A stretch of 64,000 nucleotides of DNA, from contig JAGQZQ010000003.1 of NCBI GenBank assembly GCA_020435415.1, positions 1 through 64,000 on the forward strand, in the 5' to 3' direction. Below the pieces are notes generated by a model. The model was not told the origin of the DNA. It did not search any database and was given only the letters and a program-made list of their open reading frames with translations. Numbering within the stretch: the first letter of the stretch is position 1; each line of letters opens with the position of its first letter. Shown piece by piece: positions 26,007 through 34,423 of this stretch. Both the position numbers and the translations under genes were made by a program. The stretch is from Flavobacteriales bacterium (GTDB lineage: Bacteria > Bacteroidota > Bacteroidia > JACJYZ01).

Positions 26007-27011
26007 TTAGTTTTTCACTGTCGTGTAATCGCCGATGCTCAGGTCTGAAGCCTCATGCTCGAGGGAAACATGGTTACCGATCATTGAATTACTGATCACT
26101 AGTCCCTTTACCACAGAATCTTCCTGAACAATGCTATTATGGATAACGGCATCTGTGATGGTTGTATTTTTCCCCACAGATGTGTGCGGTCCGACGACGG
26201 CATTTTTGAGGGTCACATTATCCCCGATAAAACACGGAGGGATAATAACACTGTTTTCCTGCTTGATGTTTTGACTCACCAGTGACTTGTCGCGAAAGCG
26301 TTCCAACATGCGTTGATTGGTATCCACGGTAGCATTTTTATTTCCGCAGTCAAGCCATTCGCTTACTGTTCCGGGGGCGAAGCGGGCACCTTTGGCTTTC
26401 ATGTTCTCCAGTGCACTCGTCAACTGATATTCTCCCTTATCCCTGACATCGTTATCGATCAGGTACTGGAGTTCACTGTGCAGGGTTTCACCACTGCCGA
26501 AATAATAAATGCCGATAATGGCGAGGTCTGAAACGAAGGTCTGGGGTTTCTCCACGAAGTCGGTGATCACCTGATCATCATTTACTTTCACCACACCGAA
26601 TGGCCTGGGATCTTCCACCTTGTGTACCCATATCACACCGTCTTTGCTTTCATCCAGTTTAAAGTCCGAACGGAACAAGGTATCTGCAAATGCCACGATC
26701 ACTTTGCCTTTCAATGCACTCTCTGCGCATAGGATGGCATGTCCTGTACCGAGGGCCTCTTCCTGGTAATGAATGGTTCCTTTGGCGCCATGGGAAGCAG
26801 CAATGTTTACCAGGGCATCTTCCACTTGCTTTCCGAAATCACCGATAACAAAAGCGACTTCCTCTACTTTCTCCTGGCACATAGCCACAAGGTCCTCAAC
26901 CAGCCACTCCACAATCGGTTTTCCGGCCACCGGGATCAGGGGTTTGGGTATGGTGAGCGTGTGAGGTCTCATCCGTTTTCCCATTCCAGCCATTGGTATA
27001 ATAATTCTCAT
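26007..27011 (-). CDS. Sugar-phosphate nucleotidyltransferase with hexapeptide-repeat C-terminus
   Basis: A 334-residue enzyme of the RmlA/GlmU-N type. The N-terminus has MAGMGKRMRPHTLTIPKPLIPV, with the G-x-G-x-R signature and the conserved Lys that bind the nucleotide triphosphate. GTGHAILCAESAL (about 88-100) and VAFADTLF (about 107) are also typical. From about 255 the left-handed beta-helix pattern appears (NAVVGPHTSVGKNTTITDAVIHNSIV). It activates a sugar-1-phosphate to an NDP-sugar; the sugar cannot be read from sequence. It is followed immediately by the TPR gene and preceded by dut, 52 bases away. Confidence 0.88.
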   Translation of the reverse strand: MRIIIPMAGMGKRMRPHTLTIPKPLIPVAGKPIVEWLVEDLVAMCQEKVEEVAFVIGDFGKQVEDALVNIAASHGAKGTIHYQEEALGTGHAILCAESALKGKVIVAFADTLFRSDFKLDESKDGVIWVHKVEDPRPFGVVKVNDDQVITDFVEKPQTFVSDLAIIGIYYFGSGETLHSELQYLIDNDVRDKGEYQLTSALENMKAKGARFAPGTVSEWLDCGNKNATVDTNQRMLERFRDKSLVSQNIKQENSVIIPPCFIGDNVTLKNAVVGPHTSVGKNTTITDAVIHNSIVQEDSVVKGLVISNSMIGNHVSLEHEASDLSIGDYTTVKN

Positions 27012-27063
27012 AATTCGTATTTCTTAAATCTCAAATCTTAACTCTTAATTCCGAAGGTCGTTT

Positions 27064-27501
27064 CTAATGTTTACCTGTATGACCGAATCCACCGGCACCG
27101 CGGGATGTTTCTTCCAGGGCCTCACTGACCTCCCAGGTCACGCTTTCATGACGTGCGATGACCATTTGCGCAATGCGCTCGCCATCCCGAATCACAAAAG
27201 GTTCATTGGAAAGATTCACCAGGATTACACATACCTCTCCGCGGTAATCGGCATCGATGGTGCCGGGGCTGTTGAGAACGGTAACCCCTTTTTTGATGGC
27301 CAGTCCGCTTCTGGGTCTTACCTGTGCTTCAAAGCCCTGGGGAAGAGCAATGAACAGACCGGTTGGTATCAATACACGACCCAGTGGTGCCAGTGTAATG
27401 TCCTCTTCAATGTTGGCGCGTAAATCCATTCCTGCAGACTGTACGGTCTCATATTCAGGGAGCGGATGCCGGGATTGGTTTATGATCTTAATTTTTGTCA
27501 T
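27064..27501 (-). CDS. dut: dUTP diphosphatase
   Basis: Hydrolyses dUTP to dUMP and pyrophosphate, keeping uracil out of DNA and supplying dTMP synthesis. The 145-residue protein has all five trimeric dUTPase motifs: SAGMDLRA (23-30), RPRSGLA (about 62-68), [10 protein letters not shown] (80-89), ERIAQMV (about 106-112) and the C-terminal [12 protein letters not shown]. It overlaps the 3' end of the flippase gene by 14 bases. Confidence 0.96.
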   Translation of the reverse strand: MTKIKIINQSRHPLPEYETVQSAGMDLRANIEEDITLAPLGRVLIPTGLFIALPQGFEAQVRPRSGLAIKKGVTVLNSPGTIDADYRGEVCVILVNLSNEPFVIRDGERIAQMVIARHESVTWEVSEALEETSRGAGGFGHTGKH

Positions 27502-28984
27502 GTTGAGGGCGTCGGAGTGTTTTTAGTTTTTCAAGCAATTCCGGATTGGTGGATATGACCGCCAACAGATAGACGAAGATAAAGAATGTATTGGCAATTT
27601 GAGCCATCCAGAACGGCATTTCCGGCATGAAACCGTTCAGGTAATACAATCCCAATGCCAGTATAATGTATCCGATTACTTTGGGCAGGTGGTATGGCAC
27701 GGGCAGATGTTTCTTACCGATCCAATAAGATAGGAATGCCATGGACATGTAACAGACCAACGTTACCCATGCAGATGCCATATAGCCATATGCGGGGATC
27801 CAGAAGTAGTTCCCTACGATGGTGATGGCTGCACCGCAAACCGTGATCATGGCGCCGGTGAAGGTCTTCTTTCTTAATTTATACCAGATGGACAGGTTAT
27901 AAAAGAAGCCCAGAAATACATTGGCCAGCAGAATGATTGGAACCACCTTCAACCCCACGTGATAACGCTCACCAATAAGTGTTTTTACAATATCCATGTA
28001 AACCATGATGGCCAGGAAGATCAGTCCGCAAACAGCAGAAAAGTATGTCATGATGTTGGCGTATGTCTTCAGCGCGTCTTTTTCTTTTTCATGGGAGAAA
28101 TAGAATGGCTCTGCTGCATAGCGGAACGATTGCACGAACAGTGTCAGGATCATGGCCAGCTTATAACATGCACCGTAAACGCCAACGGCGGCCATCCTGC
28201 TTTCAAAATCCAGAGGAAGCCGGTACTTGAGCATCAGACGGTCCAGGGTCTCGTTGATTGAACCCGCAACCCCCAGGATCAGCAACGGCAGGGCGTATAC
28301 CAGCATTTCTTTCCAGATGTGCAGGTCAATACCGATTCGAATTTGTCCGGACCATATAAACAAGAGGAGAAGGGTTGCAGAACTGGCTACCAGGTTGGCG
28401 ATAAAAATATATCCGACTCCGGCACGTGGTCCCAGAAACAATCCGTTGAATCCCAACGTCTCCGAAAACAAGTGGGGCGCTGCCAATATGAAGAGCAGAT
28501 TCAATCCGATATTGATACTGATGTTGACCAGCTTGATGGTGGCAAATGCCGTGGCTTTGTTTTCGGACCGGAGTTTGGCAAACGGAATGGCTGAGATGGC
28601 ATCAAATGCAATGATCATGGCAAACCACACAACATATTCCGTGTTGTCCGGATAGCCTAGTACGGCGGCAATCTGTGATGAGAACATGACGGCTGAAACC
28701 AGAAAGATCAGCGAAGTCAGTATCAGCGAAGTCAATGCGGTGGCATATACCTTTTTCTTATCCAGCGTGCTTTCACTAAACCTGAAGTAGGCAGTTTCCA
28801 TGCCATAGGTCAGGATGATGATAAGCAATGCCAGATAGGTGTACATCTCTGTGACCACACCGTACTCATGCTCGGGCAGAACGTGCGTATAAAGAGGGAT
28901 GAGCAGAAAATTCAGGAACCTCCCGATAATACTGCTGAGGCCATAGATGGCCGTTTGTCCTGCCAGTTTCTTAAGTGGATTCAA
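27488..28984 (-). CDS. Polysaccharide/oligosaccharide flippase (Wzx/MATE-like)
   Basis: A 498-residue membrane protein with about 14 hydrophobic helices and the N-terminal amphipathic [21 protein letters not shown] typical of lipid-linked oligosaccharide exporters of the MOP superfamily. It probably flips an undecaprenyl-linked glycan across the inner membrane. The start is a TTG at 28984; a TACCTTTA box (7/8) lies 21 bases upstream, and no in-frame ATG lies between. It is first of the unit running through dut, the nucleotidyltransferase, TPR, DUF4292 and the EnvC-like gene. Confidence 0.87.
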   Translation of the reverse strand: MNPLKKLAGQTAIYGLSSIIGRFLNFLLIPLYTHVLPEHEYGVVTEMYTYLALLIIILTYGMETAYFRFSESTLDKKKVYATALTSLILTSLIFLVSAVMFSSQIAAVLGYPDNTEYVVWFAMIIAFDAISAIPFAKLRSENKATAFATIKLVNISINIGLNLLFILAAPHLFSETLGFNGLFLGPRAGVGYIFIANLVASSATLLLLFIWSGQIRIGIDLHIWKEMLVYALPLLILGVAGSINETLDRLMLKYRLPLDFESRMAAVGVYGACYKLAMILTLFVQSFRYAAEPFYFSHEKEKDALKTYANIMTYFSAVCGLIFLAIMVYMDIVKTLIGERYHVGLKVVPIILLANVFLGFFYNLSIWYKLRKKTFTGAMITVCGAAITIVGNYFWIPAYGYMASAWVTLVCYMSMAFLSYWIGKKHLPVPYHLPKVIGYIILALGLYYLNGFMPEMPFWMAQIANTFFIFVYLLAVISTNPELLEKLKTLRRPQHDKN

Positions 28985-29005
28985 AGGATATACGGTACGC
29001 TTTTG

Positions 29006-29013
29006 TAAAGGTA
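29006..29013 (-). promoter_or_regulatory. Probable -7 box (TACCTTTA) for the flippase gene
   Basis: A 7/8 match to TAnnTTTG on the minus strand, 21 bases before the TTG start at 28984. Its distance fits the other promoters in the window. Confidence 0.4.
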
Positions 29014-29025
29014 TGATCCCGACAC

Positions 29026-29301
29026 TTAGTGCCTGATCTCAAATGTTGCATAGGATTGCGATACAGGATGCTCTTCAATGGCCAGATTGTCAACACGTGC
29101 ATTCTCCGGACCTTTTCCGCACCACTTAATGAACGCATCAATCAGGCTCTCTTCGCCTTGTGCTTCTATCCATACATCTCCTCCGGCCTCGTTCCTGACA
29201 AAACCTGCAATGCCCAGTTTTTGTGCTTCATGTTGTGCGGACTTCCGATAATACACCCCCTGGACTTTCCCTGAAACCCTGATGGAGATATGTTTTACCA
29301 T
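29026..29301 (-). CDS. acyP: Acylphosphatase
   Basis: A 91-residue enzyme that hydrolyses acyl phosphates. It has the signature VSGKVQGVYYRKSAQHEA (9-26) with catalytic Arg19, and GFVRNEAGGDVWIEAQG (about 33-49) with catalytic Asn37. Its start overlaps the stop of the enoyl-CoA hydratase gene by one base (TAATG), so the two are translationally coupled. Physiological substrate is unknown. Confidence 0.94.
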   Translation of the reverse strand: MVKHISIRVSGKVQGVYYRKSAQHEAQKLGIAGFVRNEAGGDVWIEAQGEESLIDAFIKWCGKGPENARVDNLAIEEHPVSQSYATFEIRH

Positions 29302-30089
29302 TATTTTCCGGGGAATTGTGGTTTCCGCTTTTCCAGAAAAGCGCTGGTCCCTTCTTTAAAGTCTTCCGTCCCGAAGCATTTCCCGAACTCCTCAACCTCG
29401 GTCACAAAGCCGTCCTCCCCATCCTTGAAATGTGCATCCAGACAGCGTATCACACCTTTTACTGCCACCGGGGATTTGGAAAGTACCTTATCAAGGAGTT
29501 CCCGTGTTTTGGTCATTAATTCTTCCTTGCTTGTCAGGGCATTCAGAAGACCAAGCTTCAATGCTTCTTCGCCGGTGATCATGTCTCCGGTCATCAGGAG
29601 TTCTGCGGCTTTGGTTTTTCCGACATATTGGATCAGTCTCTGGGTACCACCATATCCCGGGATCAAACCCAGGTTCACTTCTGGTTGTCCGAAGCGTGCA
29701 TTTTCCGAGGCAACCCTCAGATGACAGGCCATGGCAAGCTCGCACCCGCCCCCGAGGGCGAATCCGTTAATAGCAGCGATCACGGGCTTATGGCAATCCT
29801 CAATCATTTTGAAAATAGCCTGGCCGTTCGCAGCAAACGCTTTTCCTTCTTCCGGGGAGATATCTAAAAATTCCTTGATATCCGCGCCGGCAACAAATGC
29901 TTTTTCTCCGGCACCCGTGATGATGATACCTTTTACTTCCTGGTCATCACTTGCTTCGAGCACCACTGATCGGATCTCTTCAAGGGTAGCCCTGTTCAAG
30001 GCATTCAGCTTATCAGGGCGGTTAATGGTGAGGGTGAGAATTCCGGCTTCCACATCCGCCAGTAAGTTTTCATAAGTAACGCTTTCCAT
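29301..30089 (-). CDS. Enoyl-CoA hydratase/isomerase (crotonase) family protein
   Basis: A 262-residue crotonase. The oxyanion hole is formed by AFVAGADIKE (about 64-73) and GFALGGGCELA (about 109-119); catalytic-Glu positions lie in the FGQPEVNLGLIPGYGGTQRL stretch (about 132-151). The pattern is closest to short-chain enoyl-CoA hydratase or 3-hydroxybutyryl-CoA dehydratase. It follows a B12-binding protein and precedes acylphosphatase, suggesting an acyl-CoA pathway, although no partner dehydrogenase lies nearby. Confidence 0.92.
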   Translation of the reverse strand: MESVTYENLLADVEAGILTLTINRPDKLNALNRATLEEIRSVVLEASDDQEVKGIIITGAGEKAFVAGADIKEFLDISPEEGKAFAANGQAIFKMIEDCHKPVIAAINGFALGGGCELAMACHLRVASENARFGQPEVNLGLIPGYGGTQRLIQYVGKTKAAELLMTGDMITGEEALKLGLLNALTSKEELMTKTRELLDKVLSKSPVAVKGVIRCLDAHFKDGEDGFVTEVEEFGKCFGTEDFKEGTSAFLEKRKPQFPGK

Positions 30090-30102
30090 ATATCGAATCG
30101 GT

Positions 30103-30513
30103 TTATGAGTGGTTGCGATGGGTTTCCACCCAATCGCGTATGTAGTTCACAATGACCCCCGTTTCCGTTCCCGGTGCGAACAATTGTCCCACACCCATTT
30201 CTGCCAGCTTTTTCATATCGTCATCCGGTATGATGCCACCTCCGGTGAGTAGAACGTCATCCAACCCCTTATTATTCATCATTTCCTTGATTTTCGGGAA
30301 TACTGTCATGTGCGCACCGGATAAAATGCTGATCCCTATCGCGTCCACATCCTCTTGCAATGCAGCGTTCACCACTTTTTCGGCGGTTTGTCTGAGTCCG
30401 GTATAGATCACTTCCATCCCGGCATCCCTCAAAAATGAGGCAATTACTTTTGCGCCACGGTCATGCCCATCCAGGCCAACTTTGGCGATCAACACACGAA
30501 TAGGTCGGTTCAT
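30103..30513 (-). CDS. Cobalamin-binding domain protein (methylmalonyl-CoA mutase small-subunit type)
   Basis: A 136-residue stand-alone B12-binding domain. It has the base-off/His-on signature DGHDRG with His17, then SILSGAHM (about 70-77) and [11 protein letters not shown] (about 93-103), which complete the DxHxxG...SxL...GG pattern of acyl-CoA mutases. It is probably the cobalamin subunit of a methylmalonyl-CoA, isobutyryl-CoA or ethylmalonyl-CoA-type mutase whose catalytic subunit is encoded elsewhere. The ATG at 30513 gives the family N-terminus; the longer frame runs into the promoter region. Confidence 0.9.
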   Translation of the reverse strand: MNRPIRVLIAKVGLDGHDRGAKVIASFLRDAGMEVIYTGLRQTAEKVVNAALQEDVDAIGISILSGAHMTVFPKIKEMMNNKGLDDVLLTGGGIIPDDDMKKLAEMGVGQLFAPGTETGVIVNYIRDWVETHRNHS

Positions 30514-30535
30514 AATAGGGGGCTTGCGCTTTTGA

Positions 30536-30543
30536 CAAATGTA
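30536..30543 (-). promoter_or_regulatory. -7 box (TACATTTG) for the B12-binding gene
   Basis: Full match to TAnnTTTG on the minus strand, 22 bases before the ATG at 30513. It probably drives the B12-binding, crotonase and acylphosphatase genes as a unit. Confidence 0.6.
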
Positions 30544-30585
30544 ATAATTTGTGCCAAAGCCGCACATGGTGCGGGGGTGCCAACT

Positions 30586-31761
30586 TTACGCTTTTACCCG
30601 GGTAATCAGGTCTTCCGCCACCGCACGGGTCTCGTGGTCGGTTTGGAGCAAATCATCAAGACCAGGTTTTGCTATAAAGGGGACTTGAGCCAAGCACTGT
30701 TCGATGACCCCGGGAATACCGGTAAATGGAATTTGTTCATTCAAAAAAGCAGCTACGGCAATTTCGTTGGCGGCATTCATGACACAGGGACTGTTGCCTC
30801 CCTGTTTCATGGCATCGAATGCAAGCCTGAGACATCGAAAGGTCTCAATATCGGGTGATTCGAATGTGAGTTCCGGATATTGCATGAAGTTAAACCTTGG
30901 GAATTCAGATTTCATACGATTGGGGTATCCCAGGGCATATTGAATGGGCAGTTTCATGTCTGGCAAACCCATCTGCGCTTTCATGGATCCGTCCTCAAAT
31001 TGCACAATGGAGTGAATGATGCTTTGCGGATGAACGATCACTTCGATCTGCTCGGGTCGCAAACCAAAGAGCCATCGGGCTTCTATCACCTCCAACCCCT
31101 TGTTCATCAGGGTTGCGGAATCAATGGTCACTTTTGCGCCCATGTCCCAGTTGGGGTGATTCAATGCCTGTTCAGGTTTGATATCCTGAAGTCCGGAAGC
31201 CTTTCGGCCCCGGAATGGTCCACCGGAAGCGGTCAGTACTACCTTCTCGATGGGGTTGTGAAACTCTCCTGCCAGACATTGGAAGATGGCTGAGTGTTCG
31301 GAGTCAATCGGGTAAATATTCACACCCGCTTCTCTGGCGGTTTGCGTAACGATATCTCCACCTACCACCAGTGTTTCCTTGTTGGCAAGCGCAATGGTTT
31401 TTCCTGCACGAATGGCTCGGAGTGTAGGTTTCAGGCCGGACGAACCGACGAGGGCGGTCAACACCAGGTTGATCTCTTCCATCTCCACCACCTGTTCCAG
31501 GGCATCGGATCCGGCGTATACTTTGATATCAAAGGATTCCAGGGCATCCGATACTTGCCGGTAAGCATCCTTATTTCCGATAACGACGGCATTGGGCCGC
31601 CATGCAATCGCCTGTTCAATTAATAATGCTGCATTGTTTTGGGCTGTCAGTACCTCCACTTCGAAATGATCACGCTGCCCGGCGATCACTTCAAGTGCCT
31701 GTGTACCGATTGATCCGGTAGACCCAAGGATGGCGATATGTTTCTTTTCCTGTACCCTCAT
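30586..31761 (-). CDS. dxr: 1-deoxy-D-xylulose-5-phosphate reductoisomerase
   Basis: Second step of the MEP isoprenoid pathway: NADPH-dependent conversion of DXP to MEP. The 391-residue protein has the NADPH motif IAILGSTGSIGTQAL at the N-terminus, LANKETLVVGG (about 120-130), DSEHSAIFQCL (about 150-160, metal site) and TASGGPFRG (about 176-184). An upstream in-frame ATG at 31779 lies within a -7 box, so the ATG at 31761 is chosen. The product leads to the polyprenyl phosphates used by the 46-54 kb locus. Confidence 0.96.
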   Translation of the reverse strand: MRVQEKKHIAILGSTGSIGTQALEVIAGQRDHFEVEVLTAQNNAALLIEQAIAWRPNAVVIGNKDAYRQVSDALESFDIKVYAGSDALEQVVEMEEINLVLTALVGSSGLKPTLRAIRAGKTIALANKETLVVGGDIVTQTAREAGVNIYPIDSEHSAIFQCLAGEFHNPIEKVVLTASGGPFRGRKASGLQDIKPEQALNHPNWDMGAKVTIDSATLMNKGLEVIEARWLFGLRPEQIEVIVHPQSIIHSIVQFEDGSMKAQMGLPDMKLPIQYALGYPNRMKSEFPRFNFMQYPELTFESPDIETFRCLRLAFDAMKQGGNSPCVMNAANEIAVAAFLNEQIPFTGIPGVIEQCLAQVPFIAKPGLDDLLQTDHETRAVAEDLITRVKA

Positions 31762-31776
31762 GTGATGCGCAGGCTG

Positions 31777-31784
31777 CAAAAATA
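31777..31784 (-). promoter_or_regulatory. -7 box (TATTTTTG) for dxr
   Basis: Full match to TAnnTTTG on the minus strand, 15 bases before the ATG at 31761. It covers the upstream ATG at 31779, which therefore would not be in the transcript. Confidence 0.6.
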
Positions 31785-31814
31785 GGTTTTATTGTGTTGA
31801 TGACTATCTGTACT

Positions 31815-33317
31815 CTAAATGATCCAGCCTCCGGACAGCAGAGCGTCGGCTATTTTTCGATCGTTGGACAACCGCGGTACCTTGTTCTGCCCGCCCAACT
31901 TCCCGATAGACTTCATGTATCCGATAAATCCTTCCTGTTGTACAGTCCGCACCTCCAGCGTTCTCAGGATATTTCCGTCCAGCAGATCCTTATAGTAGAT
32001 ATTTTGTTGTTGCATGAGGGCATCCAATCTGTTTCGGAACCCTTCCGGATCCGATGGAGGGATGCTGAATTCAACAAACCATTCGTGGTATGGCAAACCG
32101 TCTGCAGGCTTTACCTGGGGAGCCACGGTAAATTCACGGATCTCTGCATTGAACTCCGTGGCGGCGATCTGCATGGCACGATCCACTTCCTCGCCAATGA
32201 CGTGTTCACCGAAAGCACTTATAAAATGTTTGATACGGCCGGTCACGATCAATCGGTAAGGGTCTGTGGAAATGAATTTAACCGTATCACCGATGCTGTA
32301 CGCCCAAAGGCCGGCGTTGCTGCTGAGAACAAGGGCATACTGAACACCTGTTTTTACTTCCTGCAGTGTTAACCGTGTCGGGTTTTCATTGTGTACTTCA
32401 TCCAAGGGGATAAACTCAAAAAAGACCCCGCTGTCCACGTTCAACAGCAAACCTTCTTCATCATGCCGGTCCTGGAAGGCAATAAATCCTTCCGAAGCTG
32501 GATAAAGTTCGATGGTATCCACGTGGCCACCGATCAGCTTATCAAAACCTGCTTTGTACGGAGAGAAGTTCACCCCACCATGTACAAAGAGGCTGAAGTT
32601 TGGAAATATATCCAGGATGGTTTCCTTTCCGGTAAACTTGAGCAGTTTTTCGAAATACATCTGCACCCAGGACGGGATGCCGCTGATAAGGCGCATGTCT
32701 TTGTCCACAGTCTCCCGGACAATGGCATCAACCTTCATCTCCCAGTCCTCTATACAGTTGGTGTCATATGAAGGAAGCTGGTTGCCCCGCAGATATCCGG
32801 GTACGTGATGGTTTACAATACCTGACAGGCGACCGGTAAGGATACCATTGGTTTTTGCCAGTTCGGGGCTGCCTGACAAGAAGATCATTTTTCCTCCCAC
32901 GAACTTTGATTTCCCGGTGGTAGCAATATAATTCAACAAGGCATTTCGTGCGGTATCAATGTGGTTGTGGATGGATTCAGAAGTGATTGGAATGTATTTG
33001 GTTCCTGAGGTGGTTCCTGAGGTTTTGCTCAGGTAGATGGGTTTACCGGGCCACAAAATATCCGAGTCACCATCCTTTACCTTTTCAAGCCATGGTTTAA
33101 GATTTTCGTAGTCTCTAACGGGTACGTGTTTCTTGAAATCCCGGGGCGCTGAGATGTTTCCAAATCCATGTTCTTTGCCAAAGGCTGTTTGTGCTGCCGT
33201 CGATATCAGGTGATTGAACACGGCGGCCTGTGCCTGATCCGGCCGCTCCACACTTTTCATCATACGCTGCCGGATAAACTTTGCAACGGGTATGCTGAGG
33301 GTGGATTTTAAACTCAT
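31815..33317 (-). CDS. GH3 auxin-responsive-promoter family acyl-adenylase
   Basis: A 500-residue member of the GH3 branch of the ANL (acyl/aryl-adenylating) superfamily. The nucleotide loop is TSGTTSGTKYIPIT (about 95-108). ELYPASEGFIAFQ (about 290-302) and GLWAYSIGDTVKFI with a following GRIKHFISAFGEHV (about 350-385) are typical of bacterial and plant GH3 enzymes. Plant GH3 proteins conjugate amino acids to acyl acids such as jasmonate or auxin; the bacterial substrate is unknown. It follows the M23 peptidase gene by 5 bases, implying co-transcription. Confidence 0.88.
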   Translation of the reverse strand: MSLKSTLSIPVAKFIRQRMMKSVERPDQAQAAVFNHLISTAAQTAFGKEHGFGNISAPRDFKKHVPVRDYENLKPWLEKVKDGDSDILWPGKPIYLSKTSGTTSGTKYIPITSESIHNHIDTARNALLNYIATTGKSKFVGGKMIFLSGSPELAKTNGILTGRLSGIVNHHVPGYLRGNQLPSYDTNCIEDWEMKVDAIVRETVDKDMRLISGIPSWVQMYFEKLLKFTGKETILDIFPNFSLFVHGGVNFSPYKAGFDKLIGGHVDTIELYPASEGFIAFQDRHDEEGLLLNVDSGVFFEFIPLDEVHNENPTRLTLQEVKTGVQYALVLSSNAGLWAYSIGDTVKFISTDPYRLIVTGRIKHFISAFGEHVIGEEVDRAMQIAATEFNAEIREFTVAPQVKPADGLPYHEWFVEFSIPPSDPEGFRNRLDALMQQQNIYYKDLLDGNILRTLEVRTVQQEGFIGYMKSIGKLGGQNKVPRLSNDRKIADALLSGGWII

Positions 33318-33322
33318 ATCGT

Positions 33323-34201
33323 TCAGAATAAAATATAATCCTGGGGGTTCACAGCCTGTCCGCTGTGCCAGAGTTCAAAGTGAAGATGCGGGCCGTTGGT
33401 TAGTTCACCGGAATCACCCATAATGGCGATGGCCTCACCCGCTTTGACAAACTCGCCGGTCTTTTTTAACAATACGGCGTTATGTTTATACAGAGAAACC
33501 AGGTTATGCTTATGCTGAATAGTGATGATGTAACCGGTTTCTGACGTCCAGGTTGAGAGGATGACCTTCCCGTCGAGGGTGGCCTTTACCGGTTCATTGG
33601 CTGCTGAGACGATGTCGATACCATAATGTTTTTCCTGCGCATCAAATCCACTGGTGATCAAACCTTTTACCGGGGTATAGAATAACATATCTATGCGTGA
33701 TCCCGAACTCGGAACGGGTTCATTGAAGGCCAGATTGAATTTATCCTCGGACTCAATTTTTTCAATCAATTCCGATTCTGCCTTGGACCTGGACAATTCT
33801 ATATTCTGATAATCTGAAGGTACCGCAGAAGTGCCGGATGGTAAGATGGTGTCTTGTCCGGTGGTGTCTTCACCTGCCAAGATATGTTGCAGATTTCCGA
33901 AATACTGTTCGTATAGCCTGAGTTTCTCTTCCAGGGTATCGACGGCCAGTGCGTTTCCTATGGCTTGTTTTCGCAGTTGGATGGCTGTATAACCCGGCAC
34001 ATATTGCCTAAGCGGGGTAAATGCAACCAGCGTAATTCCCAAAGCGATCAGAAGAATGGTAAAAGTTCCTATAAGTGCATACACATTGATGGGTGTGAGT
34101 TTAAGAGACATCTTTTCTTCAAAGGTGTCGTCATTCATCACCACCAACCGGTATTTATTCTTGAGGCGTTGCCGCAGTTTTTTCTTAGGTGCTTCCTGCA
34201 T
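33323..34201 (-). CDS. M23 family metallopeptidase, membrane anchored
   Basis: A 292-residue protein with one N-terminal transmembrane segment (about 38-62) after a basic cytoplasmic tail. A periplasmic linker (about 65-170) follows, then a C-terminal LytM domain. Zinc ligands are visible: His and Asp in KHYGIDIV (about 197-204) and the HLHFELW motif (about 270-276). Unlike the EnvC-like protein at 22197, this domain keeps all ligands, so it is probably an active DD-endopeptidase acting on peptidoglycan cross-links. It is the first gene of a two-gene unit with the GH3 gene. Confidence 0.92.
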   Translation of the reverse strand: MQEAPKKKLRQRLKNKYRLVVMNDDTFEEKMSLKLTPINVYALIGTFTILLIALGITLVAFTPLRQYVPGYTAIQLRKQAIGNALAVDTLEEKLRLYEQYFGNLQHILAGEDTTGQDTILPSGTSAVPSDYQNIELSRSKAESELIEKIESEDKFNLAFNEPVPSSGSRIDMLFYTPVKGLITSGFDAQEKHYGIDIVSAANEPVKATLDGKVILSTWTSETGYIITIQHKHNLVSLYKHNAVLLKKTGEFVKAGEAIAIMGDSGELTNGPHLHFELWHSGQAVNPQDYILF

Positions 34202-34393
34202 AAGTTTGCAAATATCTTAAAAACAACAGACAAGCGGATGTTTATCTGTAAAGCACTGCCCCGGGTTATTTCTGATTTGTGACTGGCAATTCATAACTTT
34301 CTGTTATCAGGATCATGTGGAATATATGCGTTTTTTGCCCCCTACAAATGGTCCCGGGAAAATAAAAGCCAAGGGATACTGCCCAAAATAAAA

Positions 34394-34401
34394 TAAATTT
34401 G
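34394..34401 (+). promoter_or_regulatory. -7 box (TAAATTTG) for porW/sprE
   Basis: Full match to TAnnTTTG, ending 22 bases before the GTG at 34424. An earlier in-frame GTG at 34403 is one base beyond the box and would fall upstream of the expected transcription start. The 34202-34393 gap otherwise shows nothing. Confidence 0.55.
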
Positions 34402-34423
34402 CGTGGCATCAGTTCAAAGAACC

